Shown in pieces: positions 8,853 through 17,242 of a stretch of DNA of 64,000 nt (its first letter is position 1; each line of letters starts with the position of its first letter). The notes under the pieces are model-generated. The model ran no database searches. It saw only the letters and a program-made list of their open reading frames with translations, and was not told where the DNA came from. The translations under genes and the position numbers were made by a program. The stretch comes from Chryseobacterium sp. (lineage in GTDB: Bacteria; Bacteroidota; Bacteroidia; Flavobacteriales; Weeksellaceae), in contig NZ_JARBTK010000001.1 in NCBI RefSeq assembly GCF_029240215.1, positions 826,041-890,040 on the forward strand. Reading direction: 5' to 3'.

Positions 8853-10109
8853 ATGAATCCAAAATATAAAAAATACTTCAAAAATTCCATTATTGTTCTT
8901 GTTTCGATAATTGTTATTTTCTTCGTTTACAAATTTTTCGCAACGAAAAAAGAAACCAATATTGCTGTTCAGACCATAAAAATGTCTAAGCAGAGTGTTA
9001 CGACTTCCGTTACTGCAACGGGAACTGTAGAACCGGTTGACCAGGTGGATGTGGGAACGCAGGTTTCGGGAATCATCAATCATATTTATACAGATTATAA
9101 TTCTCAAGTTAAAAAAGGTCAGCTTTTGGCAGAATTGGACAAAACCAATCTTCAGGAATCTGTGAATAATGCTTTGGCTCAATATAATGCGGCTCTTAAC
9201 GAACTGAATTATTACCAGCAGAATTACAACCGTCAAAACAATATGTTCAAATCCGGTGTTATCAGCAAAGCAGATTACGAACAGGCGGCTTACCAGGTTA
9301 AAAATTCTCAGCAAACGGTAAGTCAGAGAAAAACAGCTTTGGCCCAGGCAAGAACCAATTTGAGTTATGCAAATATTTATGCTCCGATTGACGGAATTAT
9401 CCTGAGCAGAGAAGTAGAAGAAGGACAAACCGTTCAGGCGAGTATGACGACTCCAACACTTTTCAAAATTGCAAAAGACATTACCAAAATGCAGGTGGAA
9501 GCTGATGTAGATGAGGCCGATATAGGCGGAGTAGAAGTTGGTCAGCGTGTTAGTTTCACAGTAGATGCTTATCCTCAGGAAGAATTCAGTGGTCGTGTTC
9601 GTCAGGTTCGTTTGTCGGCAACTACTACATCCAATGTGGTGACTTACACCGTCATCATTGATGCAGATAATCCTGAACAAAAATTAAAACCAGGACTTAC
9701 CGCAACCATTACGATTTATACTCAGGAATTGAAGGACATTAATACGGTTCCCGCTTCTGCAATTGCTTTCAGTCCGGATGCGGAAATGTTGAAGAAATAT
9801 TATCAGCAGAATCAGATCACAGCAAAAATCCCTGAAATCAAAACCGGAAAAAACAAAGAAAAATACATTTGGATTAAAAATAACGATGGAAGTCTTTCAC
9901 AGAAATTAATCACAATCGGAATCAATGACGGTATTAATATTCAGGTAAAAAGCGGATTGTCAGGAAAAGAACAAATCGTAACATCTCTTGAAGAACAACA
10001 GGAAGCTGTTGCAAAATCAGAAGACGGAAGCAGTCCGTTTATGCCGAAAAGACCAAGTAATAACAACAAGAAATCTGGTTCAGACCCAGGTCCGCCTAAA
10101 GGAAATTGA
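8853..10109 (+). CDS. Periplasmic adaptor subunit (MacA/HlyD-like)
   Basis: Membrane-fusion protein linking the inner-membrane ABC transporter to TolC, 418 residues. One N-terminal transmembrane helix (about 12-30) anchors it. A lipoyl/barrel-sandwich half-motif (VGTQVSGIINHIYTDYNSQV, about 69-88) comes next, then a coiled-coil hairpin of about 80 residues rich in Gln/Asn, the second lipoyl half (ANIYAPIDGIILSREVEEGQ), and a beta-barrel. The last 45 residues are a Ser/Pro/Lys-rich low-complexity tail. Its position between TolC and the MacB-like ATPase fits a MacA role. The gap to the ATPase is 99 bases. Confidence 0.9.
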   Translation: MNPKYKKYFKNSIIVLVSIIVIFFVYKFFATKKETNIAVQTIKMSKQSVTTSVTATGTVEPVDQVDVGTQVSGIINHIYTDYNSQVKKGQLLAELDKTNLQESVNNALAQYNAALNELNYYQQNYNRQNNMFKSGVISKADYEQAAYQVKNSQQTVSQRKTALAQARTNLSYANIYAPIDGIILSREVEEGQTVQASMTTPTLFKIAKDITKMQVEADVDEADIGGVEVGQRVSFTVDAYPQEEFSGRVRQVRLSATTTSNVVTYTVIIDADNPEQKLKPGLTATITIYTQELKDINTVPASAIAFSPDAEMLKKYYQQNQITAKIPEIKTGKNKEKYIWIKNNDGSLSQKLITIGINDGINIQVKSGLSGKEQIVTSLEEQQEAVAKSEDGSSPFMPKRPSNNNKKSGSDPGPPKGN

Positions 10110-10208
10110 TTTGGTTAAGAGTTGGCGGTCGATAGTTAATAGAACATCAATCGTTAAATCTCAACTAAAAAAATCCATCAACCATCAACAGTAAACCAAC
10201 AACTACAA

Positions 10209-10946
10209 ATGAAACCCATCATCAAAATAGAAAACCTGAAACGCGAATTCAAAATGGGCGATGAGATCGTTCACGCTCTCAAAGGAATTAATTTGACCAT
10301 CAACGAAGGTGAATTTGTGACGATTATGGGAGCCAGCGGCTCGGGGAAATCAACCTTCCTCAACGTTTTGGGATGCCTGGATCAGCCAAGCTCCGGAACT
10401 TACGAACTGGACGGGGTTTTGGTAAAAGGTCTGAACAAAGATCAGTTAGCAGAAATCAGAAATACGAAAATCGGATTCATATTTCAGTCTTATAACTTAT
10501 TGGCCAGAACCAGCGCGCTGGAGAATGTAGAGTTGCCTTTGCTCTACAACTCCAAAGTGTCGGCGGAAGAGAGAAGGGAGCGCGCTGTGAAGGCCTTAAA
10601 ACAAGTCGGTTTGGAAAGCAGAATGAGTCACGTTCCGAGCCAGCTTTCCGGCGGACAGCAACAGAGAGTGGCGATTGCCAGAGCGTTGGTCAACCATCCG
10701 ATTATCCTTTTGGCAGACGAAGCAACAGGGAATCTCGATACCAGAACTTCTTACGAAGTGATGAATCTTTTTCAGCAACTGAATGACGAAGGAATTACTA
10801 TCGGATTCGTAACACACGAAGAAGACATTGCAAGATTCAGCAAAAGAACCGTGATTTTGCGAGACGGAATCATCAAAGAAGACAAATTGGTACAAAACCG
10901 AATGATTGCTAAAGACGAATTATTAAAACTTCCAAAAGCAGAATAA
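10209..10946 (+). CDS. ABC transporter ATP-binding protein (MacB/LolD type)
   Basis: Cytoplasmic ATPase of 245 residues that powers the exporter. All motifs are present: Walker [10 protein letters not shown] (41-49), Q-loop IFQSYN, signature LSGGQQQR (146-153), Walker B LLADEA (167-172), and the switch His in VTHEED. Unlike MacB of enterobacteria, the ATPase is a separate polypeptide from the permease, which lies 363 bases downstream. That gap is unusually large for an operon and holds inverted repeats and a tiny ORF. The C-terminal 20 residues extend slightly past the standard LolD end. Confidence 0.93.
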   Translation: MKPIIKIENLKREFKMGDEIVHALKGINLTINEGEFVTIMGASGSGKSTFLNVLGCLDQPSSGTYELDGVLVKGLNKDQLAEIRNTKIGFIFQSYNLLARTSALENVELPLLYNSKVSAEERRERAVKALKQVGLESRMSHVPSQLSGGQQQRVAIARALVNHPIILLADEATGNLDTRTSYEVMNLFQQLNDEGITIGFVTHEEDIARFSKRTVILRDGIIKEDKLVQNRMIAKDELLKLPKAE

Positions 10947-11030
10947 TTATTTGTGTAGTTCAGCCTGGCTGCTGTAATTCAATATAAAATAGAAACTTGT
11001 TCAATTTATATATTTAGTGAACACAAATGA

Positions 11031-11111
11031 ATGAAGTTAACTTTTTGCAAAACCAAAAATGCTGACGAAAATGAAGATGCAGTGAAGAAAGAAAATGAAA
11101 CCGACAAATGA
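11031..11111 (+). CDS. Possible 26-codon ORF between ATPase and permease
   Basis: An ATG at 11031 opens a 26-residue, highly charged frame (MKLTFCKTKNADENEDAV...) ending with TGA at 11109-11111. It lies entirely inside the region enclosed by a 16-bp inverted repeat. There is no homologue I recognise. It could be a real small protein, a leader ORF, or chance. I list it because its composition (Lys/Glu/Asp/Asn-rich) differs from translated non-coding DNA nearby. Confidence 0.25.
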   Translation: MKLTFCKTKNADENEDAVKKENETDK

Positions 11112-11145
11112 GAAGACAATGAAGAGGTCGGTTTTGCAAAAAGTT
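11039..11145 (+). repeat. 16-bp inverted repeat with nested 8-bp hairpin
   Basis: Positions 11039-11054 (AACTTTTTGCAAAACC) are the exact reverse complement of 11130-11145. A second pair (AAACCGAC at 11098-11105 and GTCGGTTT at 11127-11134) overlaps the right arm, so the two stems exclude each other. The right arm is followed by a T-run. In RNA the outer stem could act as a terminator and the inner one as its competitor, which would set the ATPase:permease ratio. That role is inference; the pairing is seen directly. Confidence 0.5.
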
Positions 11146-11159
11146 TTTTTTAAATAAAA

Positions 11160-11300
11160 CTCTCGCTAATTAAGCAGATTTCGCAAGTCTGCAAAATCAA
11201 AAAATCTGCGAGAGACTAATTGCTGAGTGCAAAATCTTAGCGACTTTAAAAAAGGTAGGTTGAAAAAAAATCTTAGTGCCTTTGCGTTAAAAACCAAAAA
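11160..11300. repeat. Intergenic repeat-like block with a hairpin
   Basis: CTCTCGC (11160-11166) pairs with GCGAGAG (11208-11214), and GCAGATTT (11174-11181) with AAATCTGC (11202-11209). Downstream, two near-copies of AAATCTTAG followed by a Gly/Cys-codon-like GCGACTTT or GTGCCTTT block occur at about 11231-11250 and 11268-11286. Such AATCTGC and CTTAG..CTTTGCGTT elements are familiar intergenic repeats of flavobacterial genomes; I cannot confirm copies elsewhere from this window. Confidence 0.35.
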
Positions 11301-11309
11301 TCAAAAAAA

Positions 11310-12527
11310 ATGAATTTCACCAATTTATTAAAAATAGCCTGGAAAGCCATTCTCCTCAACAAAACCAGAGCAATGCTGACGATGCTCGGGATTATCATTG
11401 GCGTGGCATCCGTGATTGCAATGCTGGCAATTGGAGAAGGCTCCAAAGAAAGTATCAAAAAAAACATTTCAAGTATGGGCGCAAATCTAATCACGATTCG
11501 TCCCGGTGCAGGAATGATGGGCGGCGTTCGTTCAGATGCATCCGATACACAGACTTTGACGATGGCAGATTATAACGCTCTGAAATCTCAGGCAAAATTA
11601 ATCAAAGACATTTCACCATTGGTCAACGGAAACGGACAAAGTATTGCGGGATCCAACAACTGGCCGACTTCCATTTATGGCGCTTCGCCGGAATATCTTA
11701 AAATCCGGGATTGGAATGTGGAAGAAGGTTCTATGTTTACACAGGACGATGTGGAAGCCTATTCCAAAGTTGCCGTAATAGGAAAAACCGTTCAGGAAAA
11801 TCTTTTCCCGAATGAAAACCCTATCGGGAAAATGATACGTTTTAAGAATATTCCGTTCAAAATAATCGGGGTTTTGAAAGAAAAGGGAGAAAACACATTT
11901 GGTCAGGATCAGGATGATATTATCATTGCGCCTTACACGGCAGTTCAGAAAAGGATATTGGCTCAGACGTTCCTTCAGTCAATTGTTGCATCATCTGTGA
12001 GTGAAGAAAATTCTGAACAGGCGGTGAACGAGATCACATCAATTATGGAAGACCAGCATAAGATAAAACCTGATGAAGACAACGATTTCAATGTTTCTTC
12101 CCAACAGGAGCTTATTTCCACATTCAGTTCCACAAGCGAGATGCTGACTGTTCTTTTGGTCGCCATTGCAAGTATTTCATTAATCGTTGGTGGGATTGGA
12201 ATTATGAATATTATGTACGTTTCCGTAAAAGAACGAACCAGGGAAATTGGACTTAGAATGGCAATTGGTGCAAAAAGCAAGGATATTTTGATGCAGTTTT
12301 TGATAGAATCTGTTCTCATTTCAATTACCGGAGGTGTTTTGGGCGTCATCATTGGTCTGCTTACGACTTTTGGTATCAAACAATTTGCAGGCTGGCCGGT
12401 GAGCATTACGATGAGTTCTATTGTAATATCTTTCGCAGTTTGTACGATTACTGGTGTGTTTTTTGGATGGTATCCTGCCAGAAAGGCTGCTCAGGCAGAT
12501 CCTATCACAGCTTTGAGATATGAATAA
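11310..12527 (+). CDS. ABC transporter permease (MacB/FtsX type)
   Basis: Inner-membrane permease of 405 residues. It has one N-terminal transmembrane helix (about 14-40, TMLGIIIGVASVIAMLAIGEG), a large periplasmic MacB_PCD domain (about 45-280), and three C-terminal helices in the FtsX domain (about 285-390) with the conserved REIGLRMAIGAKSKDI coupling segment. This is the four-helix MacB topology without the fused ATPase. With the upstream ATPase, adaptor and TolC it completes a tripartite exporter. The two-component genes 147 bases downstream on the same strand may sense its substrate or the envelope stress it relieves. Confidence 0.92.
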   Translation: MNFTNLLKIAWKAILLNKTRAMLTMLGIIIGVASVIAMLAIGEGSKESIKKNISSMGANLITIRPGAGMMGGVRSDASDTQTLTMADYNALKSQAKLIKDISPLVNGNGQSIAGSNNWPTSIYGASPEYLKIRDWNVEEGSMFTQDDVEAYSKVAVIGKTVQENLFPNENPIGKMIRFKNIPFKIIGVLKEKGENTFGQDQDDIIIAPYTAVQKRILAQTFLQSIVASSVSEENSEQAVNEITSIMEDQHKIKPDEDNDFNVSSQQELISTFSSTSEMLTVLLVAIASISLIVGGIGIMNIMYVSVKERTREIGLRMAIGAKSKDILMQFLIESVLISITGGVLGVIIGLLTTFGIKQFAGWPVSITMSSIVISFAVCTITGVFFGWYPARKAAQADPITALRYE

Positions 12528-12674
12528 AAAACTTTTAATTTTAATAATGAAAAAGAACAATGCTGGGAAAATTCTTAAATTCACTTCTTCGAAACTTCCA
12601 CAGATCCAAAATTTTTAAAGGATTGAGTAAGTTTAAATTTTAAAATAAAAAATAATCAATAATATCAAAAATAA

Positions 12675-13703
12675 ATGCTCAATCTAAAAAATAAAAGCCT
12701 CGAAATCAGCCTTCATCTTTTGATCTGGCTGGTTTTATTCTTTCTTCCAGCCGCATTTTCTATAGGGTCAGAAGGAAGCTGGGGAGATATTTTTCAGCAT
12801 TTTTGGTTGCAGCTTATTTTTTTGGCGATCATTTTTTATGTCAATTATTTTGTATTGATAAAATGGTTTTTCTCGGACAAAAAATCGGTTTATTTTCTTA
12901 CAAATATGGCTTTAATTCTTGTTTTAATTTATTTCAGGAACGAAATTTTTGATTTTTTTGAAGAAGGGAAACCCAAAGGTTTCCGGGATAAAAACCCTCC
13001 AGTTGGGTTGCGTTACTTTATAGACTTTATGATCTATCTGATTCCTGTTGCATTTTCAATTGCCATCAGTTCCGGAAAAAAAATGCAGAAAGCTGAAGAA
13101 ATGAAAATCGAAGCAGATAATATTAAACTACAAGCCGAACTTCAGCATCTGAAATACCAATTGCAGCCACATTTTTTCTTCAATGCGCTCAATAATATTT
13201 ATTCATTAATAGATTTTGCGCCAGATAGAGCCAAGCAAAGCCTTCACAGTCTGAGCAAACTAATGCGACATCTTTTGTACAAAACCGATGTTGAAAAAAT
13301 AAGCCTTTCCGAGGAGATTGATTTTCTGAATAAATATATCAGTTTGATGTCACTTCGATTGAATGATAAAACTAAAGTTTACACCAACTTTCCAACAAAA
13401 ATTCCTAGCCTGGAAGTTGTACCATTGCTGTTTATTTCGATTGTTGAGAATGCCTTCAAACACGGCGTTTCTGCAACGCAGCCTTCGGATATTAATTTTA
13501 AAATGGAAATTTTGGAGGATGAAATTCATTTCACTGCTTCCAACTCCAATTTTCCTAAAACCGATACTGACAAAAGCGGTTCGGGAATTGGTGTGGAGAA
13601 TCTGCAGAAAAGACTTAATTTGCTTTATCCCGAGAAGCACGAGTTTCATTCTTGTTTAAATGACGGAATGTACATTGCGGAAGTGAAATTGAAAACGAAA
13701 TAG
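12675..13703 (+). CDS. LytS-family sensor histidine kinase
   Basis: Membrane sensor kinase of 342 residues. Four predicted transmembrane helices occupy roughly residues 11-30, 44-62, 72-88 and 115-133, then a coiled-coil linker (135-158). The His_kinase domain carries the phospho-acceptor H166 in LQPHFFFNALNN, the N-box VENAFKHG (N259), and a G-box with GSGIGVENLQKRL near the C-terminus. No extracytoplasmic sensor domain is present, so the membrane part itself probably senses. The stop is three bases before the start of the response regulator, a tight operon. Its position after the efflux genes suggests it responds to the same stimulus. Confidence 0.92.
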   Translation: MLNLKNKSLEISLHLLIWLVLFFLPAAFSIGSEGSWGDIFQHFWLQLIFLAIIFYVNYFVLIKWFFSDKKSVYFLTNMALILVLIYFRNEIFDFFEEGKPKGFRDKNPPVGLRYFIDFMIYLIPVAFSIAISSGKKMQKAEEMKIEADNIKLQAELQHLKYQLQPHFFFNALNNIYSLIDFAPDRAKQSLHSLSKLMRHLLYKTDVEKISLSEEIDFLNKYISLMSLRLNDKTKVYTNFPTKIPSLEVVPLLFISIVENAFKHGVSATQPSDINFKMEILEDEIHFTASNSNFPKTDTDKSGSGIGVENLQKRLNLLYPEKHEFHSCLNDGMYIAEVKLKTK

Positions 13704-13706
13704 AAA

Positions 13707-14432
13707 ATGAAAAAAATAACCTGCCTGATTGCCGACGACGAGCCAATGGCCCTGAATCTCATAGAAAGTTATGTTCTGAAAACGCCTTTTCTGGAGCTGA
13801 AAGCTAAATGCAATAACGCTATCGAAGCAATGCAGTTTTTGGAAGAAAATAAAGATATTGACTTGTTTTTTCTTGATATTCAAATGCCGGATTTGACAGG
13901 TCTTGAGTTTTCAAAACTGTTACCTCAAAAAAGTAAAGTGGTTTTTACAACAGCTTTTGACCAATACGCAATTGACGGTTATAAAGTAAATGCACTCGAT
14001 TATTTACTGAAACCTTTTGATTATAACGAATTCTTGAATGCATCTACAAAAGCCAGAAATCATTTTGAATCTTTACAATCTGTTTCTGGTTCGAAATCAG
14101 AAAAAAAACAGGAATTTATTTTCGTGAAATCGGAATACAAGCAGATCAAAATCAATCTTTCTGAAGTGCTTTATATTGAAGGTCTCAAAGATTATGTGAA
14201 AATTTATCTGAAAGATAATCCAAAACCGATTCTGACTTTAATGAGTCTGAAAAAGTTGGAAGAAGAATTACCTTCTGAAAATTTTATGAGAATTCATCGC
14301 TCGTACATCATTGCGCTCGACAAAATAGAAGCCATCGAAAGAAATCAAGTCGTTATCGGAAAAGAACAAATAGTAATCGCTCCTAATTATAAAGATGGTT
14401 TGATGGAATATATTGGTGGAAAGAGTTTGTAA
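13707..14432 (+). CDS. LytTR response regulator
   Basis: Transcription factor of 241 residues and partner of the upstream LytS-type kinase. The receiver domain (1-118) has the acidic pair D10-D11, the phospho-acceptor D57 in LFFLDIQMPD, and the conserved NALDYLLKPF segment with Lys. The DNA-binding LytTR domain occupies about 133-238 (EVLYIEGLKDYVKIYL, MRIHRSYIIALDKIE). Such proteins bind direct repeats upstream of their targets, which plausibly include the efflux unit here. No clear site pair was identified by eye. Confidence 0.93.
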   Translation: MKKITCLIADDEPMALNLIESYVLKTPFLELKAKCNNAIEAMQFLEENKDIDLFFLDIQMPDLTGLEFSKLLPQKSKVVFTTAFDQYAIDGYKVNALDYLLKPFDYNEFLNASTKARNHFESLQSVSGSKSEKKQEFIFVKSEYKQIKINLSEVLYIEGLKDYVKIYLKDNPKPILTLMSLKKLEEELPSENFMRIHRSYIIALDKIEAIERNQVVIGKEQIVIAPNYKDGLMEYIGGKSL

Positions 14433-14657
14433 CTACTGAATCCATTTATAAAATAAGTTATGGAGTTGCTAACTTTGTTGGGAGTATAGTTTTTTGTCGA
14501 TGATGATAAATCTAATAATTGCGAAATTCTTTCTAAATTTTCGACCAAATGTTTCGATATTTCTTCGGTATCGGTACTAAACCGGAAAAAAAGATGATAA
14601 TTCACTTTCTTTCCGTTCTTTTTCAGCTCCTAAATCATAGTGCTTTTTATCAAAAAT
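14387..14657 (-). pseudogene. Broken gene with a frameshift in a T7 tract, family unknown
   Basis: Directly after the two tandem stops of the acetyltransferase gene the same frame runs on as a charged helix (KKHYDLGAEKERKESELSS) and hits a TAG. Removing one T from the run of seven Ts (plus-strand As near 14586-14592) lets it continue as FRFSTDTEEISKHLVENLER down to about 14436 and formally to 14387 inside the convergent regulator gene. No start codon is visible upstream. The unshifted 3' part could also start at a GTG at 14605. I interpret it as a truncated, frameshifted relic. Confidence 0.3.
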
Positions 14658-14660
14658 TTA

Positions 14661-15344
14661 TTATCCTTCATTTGAAAGTAATTTCCAGAAACTTATTTTC
14701 TTTCTTATCACAAACCCCAATTTCTCATACAGCCTAATAGCATTAACATTATTATCGGCAACGTGCAGGTAAGGAATTTTGGATTCGTTGAATATTTTAT
14801 TGCTTGCGTGGACGATGAGCTGTTTTGCATATCCTTTTCCTGTGTATTCAGGATGGGTAACAATAGCACTTAATTCAGTGTATCCATCCATTTTCATTCT
14901 CTCTCCGGTAACTGCAACTAGTTGATCATTTTTGTAGATCCCATAATAATTTCCCAGATCGGCAGTTTTATTTTTGAAATATCCTGGCTGCACCATATTA
15001 ACAAGCTTAAATAGTTGATCTTTTTGATCTTCTGTCTGAAGTACAATAATATTCTCATAAATATCAAGGTCAATTCGTCTATCAAGAATCATTTGATCGC
15101 AGATCAATTCACTTTCTATTCGAACTTTGCTATTGATATCAGGTCTATTTCCAATTACAAAAAACTTGTCGGTAAAAGATGCGTATGTTGTGATTCCAGA
15201 CTCTGTTTTTTCATTATTCAACGCACCACCGAAGGTACAATAATCAGGATTATAAAATTTTATCTGCTCATAGTCAACTGCAAAATTTGCATGAGTTTCC
15301 CTTAATGAATACCATGCCGGATTATCTAATTTGTCAAGATTCAT
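14661..15344 (-). CDS. GNAT family N-acetyltransferase (FR47-like)
   Basis: Acetyl-CoA-dependent acetyltransferase of 227 residues. The first 125 residues form a divergent N-terminal half. The C-terminal GNAT core shows motif A (TELSAIVTHPEYTGKGYAKQL, residues about 158-178, with the pyrophosphate-binding GKGYA) and motif B (YLHVADNNVNAIRLYEKLGF). This two-part layout resembles the FR47-like subfamily that acylates small molecules or peptides. The acceptor is unknown. It is a single gene with no co-directional close neighbours. Confidence 0.85.
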   Translation of the reverse strand: MNLDKLDNPAWYSLRETHANFAVDYEQIKFYNPDYCTFGGALNNEKTESGITTYASFTDKFFVIGNRPDINSKVRIESELICDQMILDRRIDLDIYENIIVLQTEDQKDQLFKLVNMVQPGYFKNKTADLGNYYGIYKNDQLVAVTGERMKMDGYTELSAIVTHPEYTGKGYAKQLIVHASNKIFNESKIPYLHVADNNVNAIRLYEKLGFVIRKKISFWKLLSNEG

Positions 15345-15554
15345 TTTAAATAATTAAAGTAAAGGATAAGATTTGAGATTGTAATTTACGAAAATCAAAT
15401 GTATTCTTAATAACTATCTTAACCTCTAAAGTGATACTAAATTAAACTTTACAAATAAGACAATTATATTTTCTGAAAATAAATTGTAGTTTTGATATAT
15501 ACCAAAATACAGCTTATGATTTGCAATAAAGTCAGCTAAACCAAAATTCGATGT

Positions 15555-16274
15555 ATGATAACTTGTAAGAACTGTGGAAACATATTTGAAGGAAAATACT
15601 GTAACCAATGTGGTCAGTCTGCAACAACTAAACGTATTGACCATGAATTCCTTTGGGAAGACATCCAACATGGTATACTACACTATGATAAAGGAATCGG
15701 CTATTCTCTGAAAAAGCTTTTTGAGGAGCCTGGTCATGTGATCAAAAGTTATATTGCGGGACAACGAGTGAATCACTTCAGACCAATTTCAATGGTCATT
15801 ATTTTAGCTACGGTTTATGCCTTGATCTATCACTTGCTTGATCTCAATAATCGCTCTGATCTTGACGAATCCTCCGGACTGGTTTTAGAAAAGGTTTTTG
15901 AACATTATTACTGGTTTGTGGTCACTACAATTCCAATTTATGCATTGACAACCTACGTAATTTTTAAAAAATCTGGGTATAACTTCTATGAATTTATAAT
16001 TTTTGAGGCCTTTAAAACATCTCAACGGCTAGGAGTACACATACTTTTTTTACCCGTACTGTATTTTCTCAAAAATCAATCAGGTTTTAATATTGTTACT
16101 AATCTCCTGTTCTTCATCGATTTTATTTTAATTTTTTGGACGAATAAACAATTCTTTAAAATGAGATGGATAGAGATCCTTTCACGAAGTATTTTAAGCT
16201 ATATCATGTATTTGATCATCGCAATTTTATTCGTGGTTGCAATTCTTTTATTTTTGGGAGTTTCATTTGATTGA
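15555..16274 (+). CDS. DUF3667 membrane protein with N-terminal zinc ribbon
   Basis: Integral membrane protein of 239 residues. The first 20 residues hold a ribbon (CKNCG...YCNQCG), followed by an amphipathic cytosolic segment with the family hallmark LKKLFEEPGHVIKSYIAGQRV (about 57-77). Five hydrophobic stretches then follow at about 80-95, 115-137, 150-172, 175-196 and 212-235. DUF3667 proteins are common in Bacteroidota and have no established function. It stands alone between divergent and convergent neighbours. Confidence 0.8.
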   Translation: MITCKNCGNIFEGKYCNQCGQSATTKRIDHEFLWEDIQHGILHYDKGIGYSLKKLFEEPGHVIKSYIAGQRVNHFRPISMVIILATVYALIYHLLDLNNRSDLDESSGLVLEKVFEHYYWFVVTTIPIYALTTYVIFKKSGYNFYEFIIFEAFKTSQRLGVHILFLPVLYFLKNQSGFNIVTNLLFFIDFILIFWTNKQFFKMRWIEILSRSILSYIMYLIIAILFVVAILLFLGVSFD

Positions 16275-16440
16275 TTATGATCTTAAATAATAGATTTAAC
16301 AAAAAGGTAAATCTGAAAAAGATTGCTTGATTAACTTGCTTTATTAAACAATTAACAAACTATATTTACAGTTCTAAATAGCTCCTTAAGTAGCTGAGAT
16401 AAGACAAATATCCAGCCTTAGGTTGAATAGAAAAATAAAA

Positions 16441-16468
16441 AAAGCAGATAAAATAAATTATCTGCTTT
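16441..16468 (-). terminator. Terminator of the cold shock gene
   Basis: Perfect 11-bp stem (AAAGCAGATAA / TTATCTGCTTT) with a 6-base loop. On the minus strand it is followed by a T-rich run. It lies 28 bases past the csp stop. Confidence 0.8.
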
Positions 16469-16496
16469 ATGTACCATATGATGGTTATTAATAAAG

Positions 16497-16688
16497 TTAC
16501 GCTATTTTAACGTTAACTGCATTAACACCTTTGTTTCCATTTTGTAAATCGAATGTTACGACATCATTTTCACGAATATTATCTACTAAACCTGAAGTGT
16601 GTACGAAAATGTCTTGACCACCTGTTGATGGAGTAATAAAACCAAATCCTTTGGTATCGTTAAAGAATTTTACTGTTCCTTGTTGCAT
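16497..16688 (-). CDS. Cold shock domain protein (CspA family)
   Basis: Single-domain RNA chaperone of 63 residues. It contains the RNA-binding motifs RNP1 KGFGFI (13-18) and RNP2 DIFVH (26-30), and the fold is complete. Such proteins melt secondary structure in mRNA at low temperature or in stationary phase. The promoter call at 16933-16963 implies a leader of roughly 240 bases, similar in length to the regulated leaders of cspA mRNAs. A terminator follows the gene, so it is monocistronic. Confidence 0.95.
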   Translation of the reverse strand: MQQGTVKFFNDTKGFGFITPSTGGQDIFVHTSGLVDNIRENDVVTFDLQNGNKGVNAVNVKIA

Positions 16689-16932
16689 TGTATATGTATT
16701 AAAAAATTATTGTATTCTGTTTTTAAAGGATCAATCGTCCTGGTGTCCTGATATAAATCAAAACGATAATAATTTTTGAGAAAAAAATATGGATGAATAG
16801 AATTTAAGAGTGAAAATCGAACTTCTTAAAAGGTAGAACACCTAAAATATTAATGACAAAATTGAGCGGCTGACATTCATTTGAGATTAAATTAAAATCT
16901 CACTTTTATCATGCAGTTGCCTTATTATTTTA

Positions 16933-16963
16933 CAAATATATACTAAATAAATGACATATGCAA
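16933..16963 (-). promoter_or_regulatory. Promoter of the cold shock gene, implying a long 5' leader
   Basis: On the minus strand TTG (16963-16961), 20 bases, then TATATTTG (16940-16933). The predicted start near 16926 leaves about 240 untranslated bases before the csp ATG at 16688. Confidence 0.5.
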
Positions 16964-16971
16964 TTATATTC

Positions 16972-17062
16972 TCAATTAATCACCATTTGCTTAGTATATG
17001 TAAAGGGCTTCACCAGATAGATAGTCAACTGCATTCAGATTAAAATCTTCATAGGATACAAC
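16972..17062 (-). pseudogene. Remnant of a LytTR-type response regulator receiver domain
   Basis: The minus strand from about 17062 reads VVSYEDFNLNAVDYL and then, after a shift of frame near 17015, KPFTYTKQMVIN to a stop at 16972-16974. The pattern F-x-L-N-A-V-D-Y-L-x-K-P-F is the hallmark around the conserved lysine of receiver domains in LytTR regulators (compare KVNALDYLLKPF in the intact regulator at 13707). No other part of such a gene remains. It is a relic upstream of the csp promoter. Confidence 0.5.
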
Positions 17063-17242
17063 ATTTCAAATCTTGTCCTGGTATTTTTTATCCCGATACC
17101 TGTTTTTCCCCAGTCTGGAATTTTAATAATAGAAAAAAACGAAGTCAAAAAAAAATATTATTTTTGTCCCAGAAAAAATTGTTGTTTATGGGAGAATAAT
17201 TAATTTAGCAAGACCATATCACAATTATTAAAACAAAAATAC

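Noticed and set aside
8727..9680. 317-codon open frame on the minus strand
   Set aside because: It lies opposite the adaptor gene, whose coiled coil and lipoyl motifs are certain. The minus product is Cys/His/Phe/Ile-rich without domains, as expected for antisense reading.
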